Source of the DNA: Allohahella sp002354735
GTDB taxonomy: Bacteria > Pseudomonadota > Gammaproteobacteria > Pseudomonadales > Oleiphilaceae
Assembly: GCF_047946665.1 (NCBI RefSeq)
Contig: NZ_CP172312.1
Coordinates: 1,798,001 to 1,862,000, forward strand
Direction of reading: 5' to 3'
DNA: 64,000 nucleotides
Position numbers and translations under genes: made by a program. Positions 10,219 to 19,285 of the stretch are shown piece by piece; position 1 is the first letter of the stretch; every line of letters begins with the position of its first letter. The notes beneath the pieces were generated by a model, which did no database searches, had not been told where the DNA came from, and was given only the letters and a program-made list of their open reading frames with translations.

Positions 10219-10238
10219 TTCGCTTACCTTCGCTTACC
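10219..10238 (-). promoter_or_regulatory. tandem 10-bp direct repeat upstream of mshA
   Basis: Two perfect adjacent copies of a 10-bp unit (minus-strand GGTAAGCGAA) lie 155-174 bases upstream of the mshA ATG, in the 200-bp mshF-mshA spacer. One helical turn per unit suits a protein-binding site. A TATACT -10-like hexamer lies at 10115-10120 on the minus strand, without a good -35 partner, which would fit activator dependence. The binding protein is unknown. Confidence 0.3.
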
Positions 10239-10264
10239 CCGTAGTTACACCCAGACTGGACTGC

Positions 10265-10756
10265 TTACTCTTCAGCCTGGAAAGCCCTCACTTTTCCGGT
10301 CGTGGTATCGTAGCGAAGTTCGAAACTGTGACCGCTTTCGTACAAAATTTGATACTGGCATTCGCCGCCATCAACCGCCGTAGTCAGTACCGGCCAGTCT
10401 TCGGCTGACCTGGGCAAGGCGTCGCCAAGCAGCAGCTGAAGCACCGCGACGCAGCCCGTCCTGGGCTCTATCGACGACTCACCCGCCACACCGCGCGGAT
10501 AACCTTGTGCACTCATGACGAGCGATTGACCTGAGTCGATCACCAGCATCTGAGGCTGATTCGTCGCCAGCCAGCTGGCACGCAGCTGGCGCAGCGCAAC
10601 TTCCATGACCTCCGCCAGCTTTGTCGGCTTCAGCCGGTCCACGTCGTCATAGGTGCTGTTGAAGCTGCGCATGAAGAGCACTATCAGCACCAGCATGACA
10701 ATGACCGTAACCCACAGCTCGACACTGAACGCGCCGACACGCCGGCTTAGCGGCAT
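10265..10756 (-). CDS. mshF: MSHA biogenesis protein MshF (prepilin-like)
   Basis: A 163-residue protein in the mshF/mshB position between mshG and mshA. The N terminus has a short basic leader, then GAFSVELWV and a hydrophobic helix (about residues 10-30). This resembles a degenerate prepilin site with Glu at +5 after Gly. The C-terminal cysteine-containing segment ending in an RYDTTTGKV-like strand fits MshF proteins as I know them. It starts six bases after the mshG stop. Only one gene sits here, where Vibrio has mshF and mshB, so one may be missing or this one may serve both. The name is from position and weak similarity. Confidence 0.6.
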   Translation of the reverse strand: MPLSRRVGAFSVELWVTVIVMLVLIVLFMRSFNSTYDDVDRLKPTKLAEVMEVALRQLRASWLATNQPQMLVIDSGQSLVMSAQGYPRGVAGESSIEPRTGCVAVLQLLLGDALPRSAEDWPVLTTAVDGGECQYQILYESGHSFELRYDTTTGKVRAFQAEE

Positions 10757-10762
10757 ATGCGT

Positions 10763-11992
10763 TTAGCCGCCCATCGCTGCGGAGCCAAGGTCCCACATGG
10801 GCAGGAATACGCCAAGTGCCAGCACCAGTACCATGATGCCCATGAATACCAGCAGTATCGGTTCTATGGAATCTGACAAACGCTTGAGCGAATACTCGAC
10901 TTCTTCGTCGTAGAAATCAGCCACATCGATCAGCAGGTTGTCGATCGAGCCAGTCTCCTCACCAACAGACATCATCTGCAGCACCAGCGGTGAAAACATG
11001 CCAGAGGCGCGCGCAGTACGCACCAGGGTGTCCCCTCGCTCGATGCCGCTACGCATTTCCGTGATGGCGCGTCCGATATACTTGTTGTGGACTGCCTCAG
11101 CCACGATGCTGAGTGCCGATGTAATTGGCAGGCCAGCGCCAAGCATCATCGCAAAGTTGCGAGAAAACCGTGACAGCGCAACCAGCTCGAACAACGGTCC
11201 GATTATGGGAATCTTCAACTTGAAGCGATCCCACTTGTATCGCCCGTCAGGCGTCTTTATCCAACGCAGGAAGAGCACGAAAGCGGTGATACAGCCGATA
11301 AGCAGGAGCCAGCCATAGTTGAGCAGGAAATCGGACATGCCTACAAGAATCTGTGTTGGCAGCGGCAGGTCGGCACCGAATTGCTTGAATACGTCAGCGA
11401 ACTTTGGGATCACGAAAAAGTTCACGATGAGAATCGCCCCAAATATGGCAGTGACGACCATCGTGGGGTAGCGGGTTGCCTGTTTCACGCGCTTGCGAGT
11501 ATCGCGCTCGAGTTCCAGATTACTGGCCAGCTGGCGGAAACCATCCTCGAGCTGGCCGGTATTCTCACCGACATGCACCATGGATATGAAGAGATCGCTG
11601 AACACCTCAGGGTGGGCACGCATCGCCGTCGCCAGGTTGACGCCACCTTCGAGGCGACTGGCGACATCTCGCAGCACTTCTGCAAGCAACTTGGATTTGG
11701 TGGTATCGGCCAGACCGTGGATGGCACGGATTATCGGGATACCGGCGCGTGTCAATGCAAACATCTGGCGACACAGCAGCACCAGCTCGTCAAGCGAGAC
11801 CGTCGGCTTGAACAGCGGGATGCGTTCGATCAGCTCATTAATATCGATCTGAGCAACATGCGGCTCAATCGACACCGGTGTCACGCCTTTCTTTAGCAAC
11901 TCCGCCGCTATCAGCTGCTTGTTCGGCGCTGATAACAGGCCCTCGACCAGCACACCTTTGCCGTCGCGGCCCTTATAGGTAAAGTCGGCCAC
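10763..11992 (-). CDS. mshG: MSHA biogenesis inner-membrane platform protein MshG
   Basis: A 409-residue GspF/PilC-family polytopic protein that forms the inner-membrane platform for pilus assembly and is driven by MshE. It has two T2SSF repeats and about three membrane helices (near residues 170-190, 220-240 and close to the C terminus). I place the start at a GTG one base after the mshE stop, reading VADFTYKGRDGKG, which matches the usual beginning of the family. The longer open frame to 12115 would overlap mshE by more than 120 bases and is unlikely. Confidence 0.92.
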   Translation of the reverse strand: MADFTYKGRDGKGVLVEGLLSAPNKQLIAAELLKKGVTPVSIEPHVAQIDINELIERIPLFKPTVSLDELVLLCRQMFALTRAGIPIIRAIHGLADTTKSKLLAEVLRDVASRLEGGVNLATAMRAHPEVFSDLFISMVHVGENTGQLEDGFRQLASNLELERDTRKRVKQATRYPTMVVTAIFGAILIVNFFVIPKFADVFKQFGADLPLPTQILVGMSDFLLNYGWLLLIGCITAFVLFLRWIKTPDGRYKWDRFKLKIPIIGPLFELVALSRFSRNFAMMLGAGLPITSALSIVAEAVHNKYIGRAITEMRSGIERGDTLVRTARASGMFSPLVLQMMSVGEETGSIDNLLIDVADFYDEEVEYSLKRLSDSIEPILLVFMGIMVLVLALGVFLPMWDLGSAAMGG

Positions 11993-11993
11993 G

Positions 11994-13757
11994 CTAAGCG
12001 CCAGCCTGTGTGGTTGCGGATTCAGTCTCAGAGAACCCGGCATCTGCCAGAGAAGCGGTGATTCTGAACACTTCATCGAGTGAGGTGATGCCTTTGAGGG
12101 CATAATCGAGCGCACTCAGTGCTAAGGGCCTATACAGCGGCGTTTTTCTTGCGGCATGGGTGAACTCACTCTGATCACCACGCCGTAGCGCATCGAGCAG
12201 ATCCTCATTCATTTCCAGAAGCTCATAGACGCCTACCCTGCCCTTGTAGCCAGAGTTGCCACACTGGTAGCAGCCGGCGCCCCGCACGAACTTCGCATCA
12301 GCCTGCAAGGCTACCGATGCCTTGGGACCGAGACCACGCAACCACACCCGCTCCTGGTCAGTGAGTTCATGTGCTCTGACGCAATCTTCGCAGACTCGCT
12401 TGACCAATCGCTGTGCCAGAATGGCTGTGAGCGCACTCGCGACCAGGAAGGGTTCTGCCCCCATGTCTATCAAACGCATTGCACTCGAGATCGAGTCGTT
12501 GGTGTGCAGGGTCGAGAGCACGAAGTGACCGGTCATGGCAGCGCGAAGACCGATTTCTGAGGTCTCCTGGTCTCGCATCTCGCCGACCAGCACGACATCT
12601 GGGTCCTGGCGAAGTGCTGATCGAAGCACAGTGGCAAAACTCAGCCCGATCTTCGGATTGATCTGCACTTGAGTAATGCGTGGCAGCCGATATTCGACTG
12701 GATCTTCTGCGGTGATGATTTTCGTCGCCGGCGTATTCAGCTCACTGAGCGCGCCATACAGCGTCGTGGTTTTACCGCTACCCGTGGGTCCGGTGACGAG
12801 CAGCAGCCCATAGGGTCGATGGATGAGAATACGCAGGCGATCGCGCAATGGCTGTGGCATGCCAGTCGCGTCAAGATTGAGCGTACCGGCGCTTTGATCA
12901 AGCAGTCGCATAACGACTGACTCGCCATACGAAACCGGCATCGTAGAAAGTCGAACGTCTATGGACCGGCCTTTGACTCGTATATTGAATCGACCGTCCT
13001 GTGGTAGACGCTTCTCGGAGATGTTCAGGCCCGACATCAGTTTCAAACGCAGGACCAGCGCGGCGTTGATACGCTTTTCCTTCATGACCTGCTCGTGCAG
13101 GGTGCCGTCGATGCGCTGCCGAATGCGCACCACGTTCTCGTCGGGCTCGATATGGATGTCCGATGCGCGGGCCATGACAGCGTCTTCGAATATCGACTCC
13201 AGCAGACGGACGACCGGCGCTTCGCTGCCCTCGCCGGTCGCTGCGATTTGCGCCAGGTCGAACGCATCATCGCCAAGCTCGTCCTCGAGTTCTCCGGCAA
13301 TGCTGGCAATTTCATCGGTGCGCCGGTAGGCCATGTCGAGCATGTTGAGTAGCTCCGACTCTCGCACGACGGCCAGCTTGACCGGCTGCTTGAGCAGCCT
13401 GGTCAGCTCGTCATAGCCATAGATGTCCATAGGATCGGACATGCCGATCAACAGTGCCCCGTCCTGTTCCGACAGTACGATAGCACGGTAGCGACGAGCT
13501 GCGGTTTCCGGCAGCTTCTTCACCAACTCTGTGTTGAGCTGGAAGTTCCGCAGCTGCACCAAGGGGATACGCATCTGTTTCGACAGGAAGCGCAGCAGGT
13601 CGTCTTCTGCCATATAGCCAAGGTCGATCAGTGTTCGGCCCAGCTTGCTACCGGCTTTCTTCTGTTCCGCCAGCGCTTTCATAAGCTGGGCTTCAGTGAT
13701 GATCTCGTTCTGCACCAGCATATCGCCGAGGCGCATCTTCTTGGCTGGTTCGCTCAT
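11994..13757 (-). CDS. mshE: MSHA pilus extension ATPase MshE with c-di-GMP-binding MshEN domain
   Basis: A 587-residue GspE/PilB-family hexameric ATPase powering pilus assembly. Residues 9-61 contain two 24-residue MshEN motifs separated by five residues (KKAGS). The first starts RLGDMLVQ and ends LAEQ; the second starts KLGRTLID and ends LSKQ. In Vibrio MshE this arrangement binds c-di-GMP. Walker A is GPTGSGKT at 323-330. Asp-box and His-box segments follow, and a later four-cysteine zinc site (CEDC and CYQC) is visible. The ATG overlaps the mshN stop as ATGA. Motif 1 has Glu where Gly is common at its tenth position, which might affect affinity. Confidence 0.95.
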   Translation of the reverse strand: MSEPAKKMRLGDMLVQNEIITEAQLMKALAEQKKAGSKLGRTLIDLGYMAEDDLLRFLSKQMRIPLVQLRNFQLNTELVKKLPETAARRYRAIVLSEQDGALLIGMSDPMDIYGYDELTRLLKQPVKLAVVRESELLNMLDMAYRRTDEIASIAGELEDELGDDAFDLAQIAATGEGSEAPVVRLLESIFEDAVMARASDIHIEPDENVVRIRQRIDGTLHEQVMKEKRINAALVLRLKLMSGLNISEKRLPQDGRFNIRVKGRSIDVRLSTMPVSYGESVVMRLLDQSAGTLNLDATGMPQPLRDRLRILIHRPYGLLLVTGPTGSGKTTTLYGALSELNTPATKIITAEDPVEYRLPRITQVQINPKIGLSFATVLRSALRQDPDVVLVGEMRDQETSEIGLRAAMTGHFVLSTLHTNDSISSAMRLIDMGAEPFLVASALTAILAQRLVKRVCEDCVRAHELTDQERVWLRGLGPKASVALQADAKFVRGAGCYQCGNSGYKGRVGVYELLEMNEDLLDALRRGDQSEFTHAARKTPLYRPLALSALDYALKGITSLDEVFRITASLADAGFSETESATTQAGA

Positions 13758-14944
13758 GGCTGTTCCTGTCTGCTATTGGTCTCAGAGCCGCTCGTGTCGA
13801 GCACGGTCTGGTAATCGGGTTTGATGCCGGCCTTGTCGAGTGCGGCAATTCGGCCTGCTGCATAACTGCGAGTGGTCGTTGACAAGCCGCCTGCAGCCAG
13901 TGCGTTCAGCCAGGCGGCATGAGCTCGCTCAGGTTGACGAAGCTGCTCCTGCGCAATCGCAAGACCGCTCCACCAGCGGGCTTCGAGCGCATTCGAAGCC
14001 GCATCGGCTGATTTCAGTCTCAACAGTGTGGCATACAGATCTGCCGCTTCGTCGTAGCGCCCTTGCTGTTGTAGCAGACCAGCTTTGAAGCTGAACAAGG
14101 CCGGCGCGCGCGCAGGCTTTGCTATCGAAGGTTCGAGTCGGCTGAACAGGGTCAGTGCAGCATCGGTCTGTCCTGCTGCCTGTAAGGCACGTGCTTCATC
14201 CAGGCGACGGGCGGCCAGTGTGGTCACCTTCATTTCTGCGGTGGCGGCGCTGGGCTTCTCTCGACGTTCGCCAGTCCCTTGCGCCTCCTGGGGCAGTGAC
14301 GCCGCTGGGACTTTTGCCTGAGCCGCTGGTGTTTCTGCGCTTGGCTGTTCTGTTTTCGGTACCGGTACACTGGTTTCGACCGTTGGCAAAGCAGCCGCGA
14401 TGGGTTCGCGTTCGCCAACGACTGTAACTGTAGGCGCAGGCGCCACTGATTGTGGTTCGTTGCCAGGGGCAGAACTGCCCACCTCACTTGCACTGCTGTC
14501 GGGTTCACCAGGCGAAGGCCCCGACATCGACGCAGTCTCCGGAAGCGGATACTGACTACTGACAACGGGCGCAGGCGCTCCGGCAGTGACGCCAGGCTCT
14601 GGCGAAGTGATGCGCTCAGGGAGTGGTTCGACAGGCTTGACCTCGCCTGCTAACGGAACATTACGCGGCACCGCCTGGAGATTTTCATCCACGGGGATTC
14701 GATCGAGCGCCTGTCTACCGAAATCCAGCGTACGCCACCCAACGATCACGGCTGTAATCAGGGCAAGCACGATCAGCACCCAGACGATCAGTTTCATCAA
14801 CTGACCGCGACCGAAGCCGCCGTCGCCGTGACCATGCTGATTGCCTCTGCCCATTAGACCTGGAGGCACACCATCAGGCGAAACTTCGCTCTGACCGGCA
14901 TTGCGCTTGTCGAGATCACGCAGCACGTCATTCAGCAGACTCAT
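13754..14944 (-). CDS. mshN: MSHA biogenesis protein MshN (TPR protein)
   Basis: A 396-residue bitopic protein starting MSLLNDVLRDLDKRN, the recognisable N terminus of MshN. A single membrane helix lies near residues 51-70. A long Pro/Ala/Glu-rich periplasmic linker (about 95-240) leads to C-terminal TPR-like repeats (about 245-385). AAGGGC directly precedes the ATG. The family is thought to help assemble or stabilise the MSHA envelope complex. The stop overlaps the mshE start. Confidence 0.87.
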   Translation of the reverse strand: MSLLNDVLRDLDKRNAGQSEVSPDGVPPGLMGRGNQHGHGDGGFGRGQLMKLIVWVLIVLALITAVIVGWRTLDFGRQALDRIPVDENLQAVPRNVPLAGEVKPVEPLPERITSPEPGVTAGAPAPVVSSQYPLPETASMSGPSPGEPDSSASEVGSSAPGNEPQSVAPAPTVTVVGEREPIAAALPTVETSVPVPKTEQPSAETPAAQAKVPAASLPQEAQGTGERREKPSAATAEMKVTTLAARRLDEARALQAAGQTDAALTLFSRLEPSIAKPARAPALFSFKAGLLQQQGRYDEAADLYATLLRLKSADAASNALEARWWSGLAIAQEQLRQPERAHAAWLNALAAGGLSTTTRSYAAGRIAALDKAGIKPDYQTVLDTSGSETNSRQEQP

Positions 14945-14975
14945 GCCCTTGCGCTCCAGAGAATCGATGCGACCT

Positions 14976-15842
14976 TCATGCGCGCTTGAGCGACCATGGC
15001 CACCTCAACGGGATTGCACTCTCGGTATCGCGAACAGCATTACGGGCATGGTGGGCTTCAACACGCTGTGAACCTTCACCATAGGCACTGAGTAGCGCCT
15101 TGTGGGCGAGAATATTGATGAGCCTGGGCACGCCTCCGCTGCCGCGGGCGATCAGTCGCTGTGCGCCTTTACGAAACAGGTCCTGACCGTTATAGCCAGC
15201 CATCGAGAGCCTGTGATTGATATAGGCCGGCACCTCCCGCGCACTGAATGGTTCTATACGCTCCTGGAAGGTAATGCGCTGCAGCAGCTGCCGCAGACGT
15301 GGACTGCGTAGCATGGTGTCGAGCTCAGGCTGGCCGAACAGTACAACCTGTAGCAACTTGCGCGCTTCGGTTTCGAGATTCGTCAGCAGCCTCACAGCTT
15401 CTATGGTCGACTCGCTCATAACCTGCGCTTCGTCGATGACCAGCACTACGCTGCGCCCCTCGCGGGCATGATCGATGAGACGACCCTGAATCAGGCGCAG
15501 TAGATGATGCTGTCCTTCTATCAGGTCCTTCTTCAATCCCAACTCCTCAGCGACGGCACGATAGAGATCAAGCGGTTCGAGCTGGGGGTTTGGAATGTAG
15601 GCGGTCACGAACGGCGGCTTCAGCGCATTGAGCAGGCGACGGCACAGCAGGGTTTTACCGGTGCCAACCTGACCGGTCACCTTGATGAAGCCTTCCCTGC
15701 CTTTCAGTGCATGAACCACTGTCGCAAACGCGCGATCGTGACTCTGCGCACGCAGGTAGAACCGCGTGTTCGGCGTCAGTGTAAACGGCAGGCTGTTCAG
15801 CCCGAAGTGCTGCTCATACATGCGGTGCTGCAGCGCTCCCAT
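14976..15842 (-). CDS. mshM: MSHA biogenesis ATPase MshM
   Basis: A 288-residue ExeA-type AAA ATPase. Walker A is GQVGTGKT at 57-64, Walker B is VVLVIDEAQ, and a sensor region follows. Related ExeA/GspA proteins help the secretin cross or insert into the cell wall. The ATG at 15842 shares a base with the mshL stop (TAATG). A second in-frame ATG seven codons in, giving MYEQHFGL, looks more like the usual family start and is equally possible. Confidence 0.9.
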   Translation of the reverse strand: MGALQHRMYEQHFGLNSLPFTLTPNTRFYLRAQSHDRAFATVVHALKGREGFIKVTGQVGTGKTLLCRRLLNALKPPFVTAYIPNPQLEPLDLYRAVAEELGLKKDLIEGQHHLLRLIQGRLIDHAREGRSVVLVIDEAQVMSESTIEAVRLLTNLETEARKLLQVVLFGQPELDTMLRSPRLRQLLQRITFQERIEPFSAREVPAYINHRLSMAGYNGQDLFRKGAQRLIARGSGGVPRLINILAHKALLSAYGEGSQRVEAHHARNAVRDTESAIPLRWPWSLKRA

Positions 15843-17533
15843 TATGGCCTGTAGTCATTTTCGATTCGCTTCCTGAGGGCTTCATAGCGAAGACCCGCGG
15901 CTTCAAGATCTTTGCCTATCGTGTCGGCGTCCCCAATGGAGGGCCGAATGAGAATGACCAGTTCGGTCTTCTCTTGTGACTGTCGCTTCTGCGTGAACAT
16001 CTCACCGAAAATCGGCAGGTCGCCAAAGAACGGCAATTCAGCCTGACTGTCACGAGTGACATCGCGAATGAGGCCACCGATCACGACCACCTGACCATTG
16101 CGCGCCTTGATCACGCTGTCGGTCTCACGAACCGTGCTGAGTGCCAATGGCAGCACCAGGTTGCGCGTGCCTATACCAATCGTTTTAGTCTGGTCCTGAA
16201 CCTCGCTGACGGTCGGATGAACATGCAAGGTGATATCGCCCGTCTCGCCAATCTGCGGTGTGACATCCAGCGCAATACCTGAGAAGAAGGGCGTGATTTC
16301 CACATCAGTGGTCTCGTCGTTGCCAACCAGACCTGACTGGTTCGAATTGGTTTCAATGCCGGTGACGAAGAATTCGTCGGTACCGACCTTGATCACGGCC
16401 TTCTGATTGTTCAAGGTCGCAATGCGAGGGCTCGACAGCACCTGAACCGAGCCCTGGGTCGATAGCAGATCGAAAAAGGCAGAGAAATCATCGATTCGCA
16501 GGGCAGCGCTGAACACGCCAGAGGGATCGCCAAGCGTCTGAGCGGTCTGTCCCAGGCCAAGGCTCTGCGTTGGCAGACCTTCGGCATCAACGCTCGACGT
16601 AAACTCATCGAAATACTGCCAGTTGATCCCCTGCTGGAAACCCTCGTTCAGTGTCACCTCCAGTATCTTGGCCTCGAGCACGACCTGACGCTGCATGATG
16701 AGTTCAGACTGCGTGAGATAGTCCCGTACCGCCCGAAGTTCCTCCGGCATGGCCTTGACCAGCACGATTCCGGCATTGCCGTTGGCGATGATGGTCCGGC
16801 CATCGCCAGTGCCGACAATAGCGACCAGTGCGCGCTCGAGCGATGTCCAGAAGTCGGCTTCAGTCCGGGTAGTGATGCGCGAGAGTATTCTGTTGGTCGA
16901 CGAGGTGGCATCACCACTATCGGACTGGCCCGAGTCTGAGCTGCCGCCGCCAGAGCTGCCGACAGTGCCCGAGAGCTGGCCCGAACTGACTCGAATATCC
17001 GATGCACCCGAGCGGTTGATGTTGAGGTAATTGATCTGGAAGATTTCCGCCTTCATCGCAGCAGGAAAGACCTGATAGATACCGTCAGATTTTCGGTAGT
17101 CGTAGCCGTAGAGCTCCCGCGTCAGTTTCATGACCTGTTCAACGCTTACATTATTCAGGTCGAGGCTGATCGTGCCATCCACGGAAGGATGGACGACCAT
17201 GTTCTGGCTGGTGCCTGCCACCAGACCATTGAAGAAGTCTCTCGCTGGCAGATCACGGACCGAAACATCGAAGCGCTGAGCATTGGCATCGGCTGGCGCT
17301 TCATCCAACAGGGCGGCAATGACTTCCGCCGGTGGCGCGGGCGGGCTGACCGTATCCGCTGGGACTGGCTGCGAAGTACTGGCATCGGCAAGGATCTGTT
17401 CCATGCGCGCCGTGTTTTCGGTACTGACTGGCTGGCCGGGATGCTTCAGCTGACCCGGACCGGTGCAGGCGCCGATCGCAGCGCAGAACAGCGCTACAAG
17501 GCTGCGCGAACCAAGCTTGTTACTACAGGTCAT
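15842..17533 (-). CDS. mshL: MSHA secretin MshL (outer-membrane lipoprotein)
   Basis: A 563-residue secretin forming the outer-membrane pore for the pilus. The signal sequence ends with lipobox-like IGAC, so Cys23 is the probable lipid anchor. An N-terminal STN-like domain (about 85-160), a Ser/Gly/Asp-rich linker (about 190-215) and a C-terminal secretin domain with VVIGGLIRD complete it. CCGGAGT lies five bases before the ATG. It begins 19 bp after mshK and overlaps mshM by one base. Confidence 0.94.
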   Translation of the reverse strand: MTCSNKLGSRSLVALFCAAIGACTGPGQLKHPGQPVSTENTARMEQILADASTSQPVPADTVSPPAPPAEVIAALLDEAPADANAQRFDVSVRDLPARDFFNGLVAGTSQNMVVHPSVDGTISLDLNNVSVEQVMKLTRELYGYDYRKSDGIYQVFPAAMKAEIFQINYLNINRSGASDIRVSSGQLSGTVGSSGGGSSDSGQSDSGDATSSTNRILSRITTRTEADFWTSLERALVAIVGTGDGRTIIANGNAGIVLVKAMPEELRAVRDYLTQSELIMQRQVVLEAKILEVTLNEGFQQGINWQYFDEFTSSVDAEGLPTQSLGLGQTAQTLGDPSGVFSAALRIDDFSAFFDLLSTQGSVQVLSSPRIATLNNQKAVIKVGTDEFFVTGIETNSNQSGLVGNDETTDVEITPFFSGIALDVTPQIGETGDITLHVHPTVSEVQDQTKTIGIGTRNLVLPLALSTVRETDSVIKARNGQVVVIGGLIRDVTRDSQAELPFFGDLPIFGEMFTQKRQSQEKTELVILIRPSIGDADTIGKDLEAAGLRYEALRKRIENDYRP

Positions 17534-17552
17534 TGCGTACTCCGGATATTGA

Positions 17553-17981
17553 TCATGGCTGAGTCCTGACTGGCTGTCTCACCGCGTTACCAGACGCCGC
17601 CAACCGGGCCGTCCATTGTTCGCCCTGCCAGCGCAACTGCACACCGTCAGCACTGACACGTTGAACCTTCACCCCATTGATGGTGCTGCCCTCGGCGACG
17701 CTGCGGCCGTTGATGATGGCCAGACGGCGAGCTGGCGAAATAAGAATGGAGCTGACTTTGAGCTCCGGACGTTGCTGGTCTTGGGGGCTTGCGGTTCTGG
17801 GTCCTGTGCGCCAGTCCAGTGGCCGCGTGGGGTCGCTGATTTCTATACCATCGATCGTCATGCTTGCCGGCGGATTGGCGCTGGCTGCAAGCACGCTTTG
17901 CGTCAGCAGGCCAGTCGCTGCTGCGAGCAGCAGCGCTTTGACAGAGAAAAGACTTCGGTATAAATGACAAGTAATGCTCAT
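17553..17981 (-). CDS. mshK: MSHA biogenesis protein MshK
   Basis: A 142-residue exported protein. A signal peptide (hydrophobic residues about 14-31, ending SVLA) is followed by DPTRPLDW and a small domain containing LAIINGRSV. This resembles the PilP/GspC-type periplasmic linker between inner-membrane proteins and the secretin. I chose the ATG at 17981: GGGAG lies eight bases upstream and the gene begins two bases after the mshJ stop. The longer open frame to 18194 overlaps mshJ by over 200 bases. Confidence 0.85.
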   Translation of the reverse strand: MSITCHLYRSLFSVKALLLAAATGLLTQSVLAASANPPASMTIDGIEISDPTRPLDWRTGPRTASPQDQQRPELKVSSILISPARRLAIINGRSVAEGSTINGVKVQRVSADGVQLRWQGEQWTARLAASGNAVRQPVRTQP

Positions 17982-17982
17982 A

Positions 17983-18621
17983 TCAGACTCCCAACCAGCG
18001 TTCATCGAGTCCGAGCGTTTCGAAATCCAGGGTAAGTCGTGCCGAAGGGTAGTCATCGACCTCGTAGCGCAGCGACAGCAGGCGCAGTCGGTTCTCATCC
18101 CGTTCGATCTTCCTGAGATACTCGAGTGCATTGAAATAGTCCGTATCAATAACGATCCGGACGCGATGACTGTATAGCACAGCCGCTGAATCACCCTCGC
18201 CCTGCTGAATTCTCAGTGTGGGCAGCTTGCTGACTTCACGCACTGAGTAACCGCTCTGCCCTTCAAGCAGATCAATCAATACCGCTGTAATTTCCTCAGG
18301 AGAAACCAGTCGCGACAGATTGGCTCTCAATTCATTCTCACGGTGCTCGAGCTGCTGTGAAAGTTGATCGATCTCCTGCTTGAGCGCGGCATCGGGATCG
18401 CGCCCGACGGCGGTCTGTAGAACGGCAAGTTGCTGCTGCAGTGTCGCGGTGTTCTCGATGGATGTCTTGATTGCAGCTCTGCGGGTGGTATCTTTTTCCC
18501 ATAAGGGCGCCCAAACGAACTCCATGGCAACGAACAGCAGCAGCACGAGAACAGTGCCTAACAGGATCAGTTTCTCGCGAACGGACATGATCGCGAAGCG
18601 CGCACTCCACTGCTTAAGCAT
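17983..18621 (-). CDS. mshJ: MSHA biogenesis protein MshJ (GspM/PilO-like)
   Basis: A 212-residue bitopic protein: a cytoplasmic N terminus, one membrane helix at about residues 19-37, a periplasmic coiled coil (about 45-105) and a small ferredoxin-like domain. This matches GspM/PilO proteins that pair with GspL/PilN. The ATG at 18621 overlaps the mshI2 end by eight bases. The longer frame to 18702 would overlap it by 89 and is rejected. Confidence 0.85.
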   Translation of the reverse strand: MLKQWSARFAIMSVREKLILLGTVLVLLLFVAMEFVWAPLWEKDTTRRAAIKTSIENTATLQQQLAVLQTAVGRDPDAALKQEIDQLSQQLEHRENELRANLSRLVSPEEITAVLIDLLEGQSGYSVREVSKLPTLRIQQGEGDSAAVLYSHRVRIVIDTDYFNALEYLRKIERDENRLRLLSLRYEVDDYPSARLTLDFETLGLDERWLGV

Positions 18622-19285
18622 CACCCGGATCCTCGGTGTGGGTATCAACGCTGAAGGCCCTGTAGGCACCCGAGCCAGCACTATCGCGGCCTCTGCGACC
18701 ATCGAGTGCCTGGCCAGCTGCCTGCGCGTCAGGTTTTTCCAGACTCAACTGAAAGCCATTGAAGGCTCGCCCTGCGAAGGCGGCTTCTTTGCCAAGCGCC
18801 TGCAGGTATTGCGGCAGTGACTGCGGCTCGGCGGTCTGACCCGCCAACTGGAGACGCGCGCCACTGTCCTTGATCACAATGTCCTCGAGCCAGAGCGCGC
18901 CAGTGGTGTGCTTGCCCAGCGCAATCATGATGGCGGAGAAGGACGCATCGGCACGCTCATTAAGGAGACGACCCTGAATGGTGCCAAGCAGGAGATTCGT
19001 ATTCTGCAGACGCTGCTGTAAGGTCTGTTGCTTCGCCTGCAAGCCGGTATCCCGGGCACGCTGCTCAAGTTGTTCCGTGAGCTGACTCACCTCCAGCTGA
19101 AGCCGGGTGCTCTCCGGCTGAAGCGCCAGTAGCTCTGCATCACCCACCGAATCCTGCCACATCAGGACGGCGCTGTACGCCAGAACCAGAGCAATGAAGA
19201 TACCCAGAAACCAGGCCAAGCTGGCGGCGGAAAACCAGTCTCGTTTGGGGCGAAAAGCCTCGGTATAAAGGTTGACCTGCTGCAT
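18614..19285 (-). CDS. mshI2: MSHA biogenesis protein MshI2 (PilN-like)
   Basis: A 223-residue PilN-like protein starting MQQVNLYTEAFRP, the typical beginning of this group. It has a membrane helix near residues 20-42, a coiled coil and a periplasmic domain. The ATG shares a base with the stop of the preceding gene (TGATG). With the PilM-like MshI1, MshJ and MshK it would form the inner-membrane alignment subcomplex. Confidence 0.85.
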   Translation of the reverse strand: MQQVNLYTEAFRPKRDWFSAASLAWFLGIFIALVLAYSAVLMWQDSVGDAELLALQPESTRLQLEVSQLTEQLEQRARDTGLQAKQQTLQQRLQNTNLLLGTIQGRLLNERADASFSAIMIALGKHTTGALWLEDIVIKDSGARLQLAGQTAEPQSLPQYLQALGKEAAFAGRAFNGFQLSLEKPDAQAAGQALDGRRGRDSAGSGAYRAFSVDTHTEDPGDA

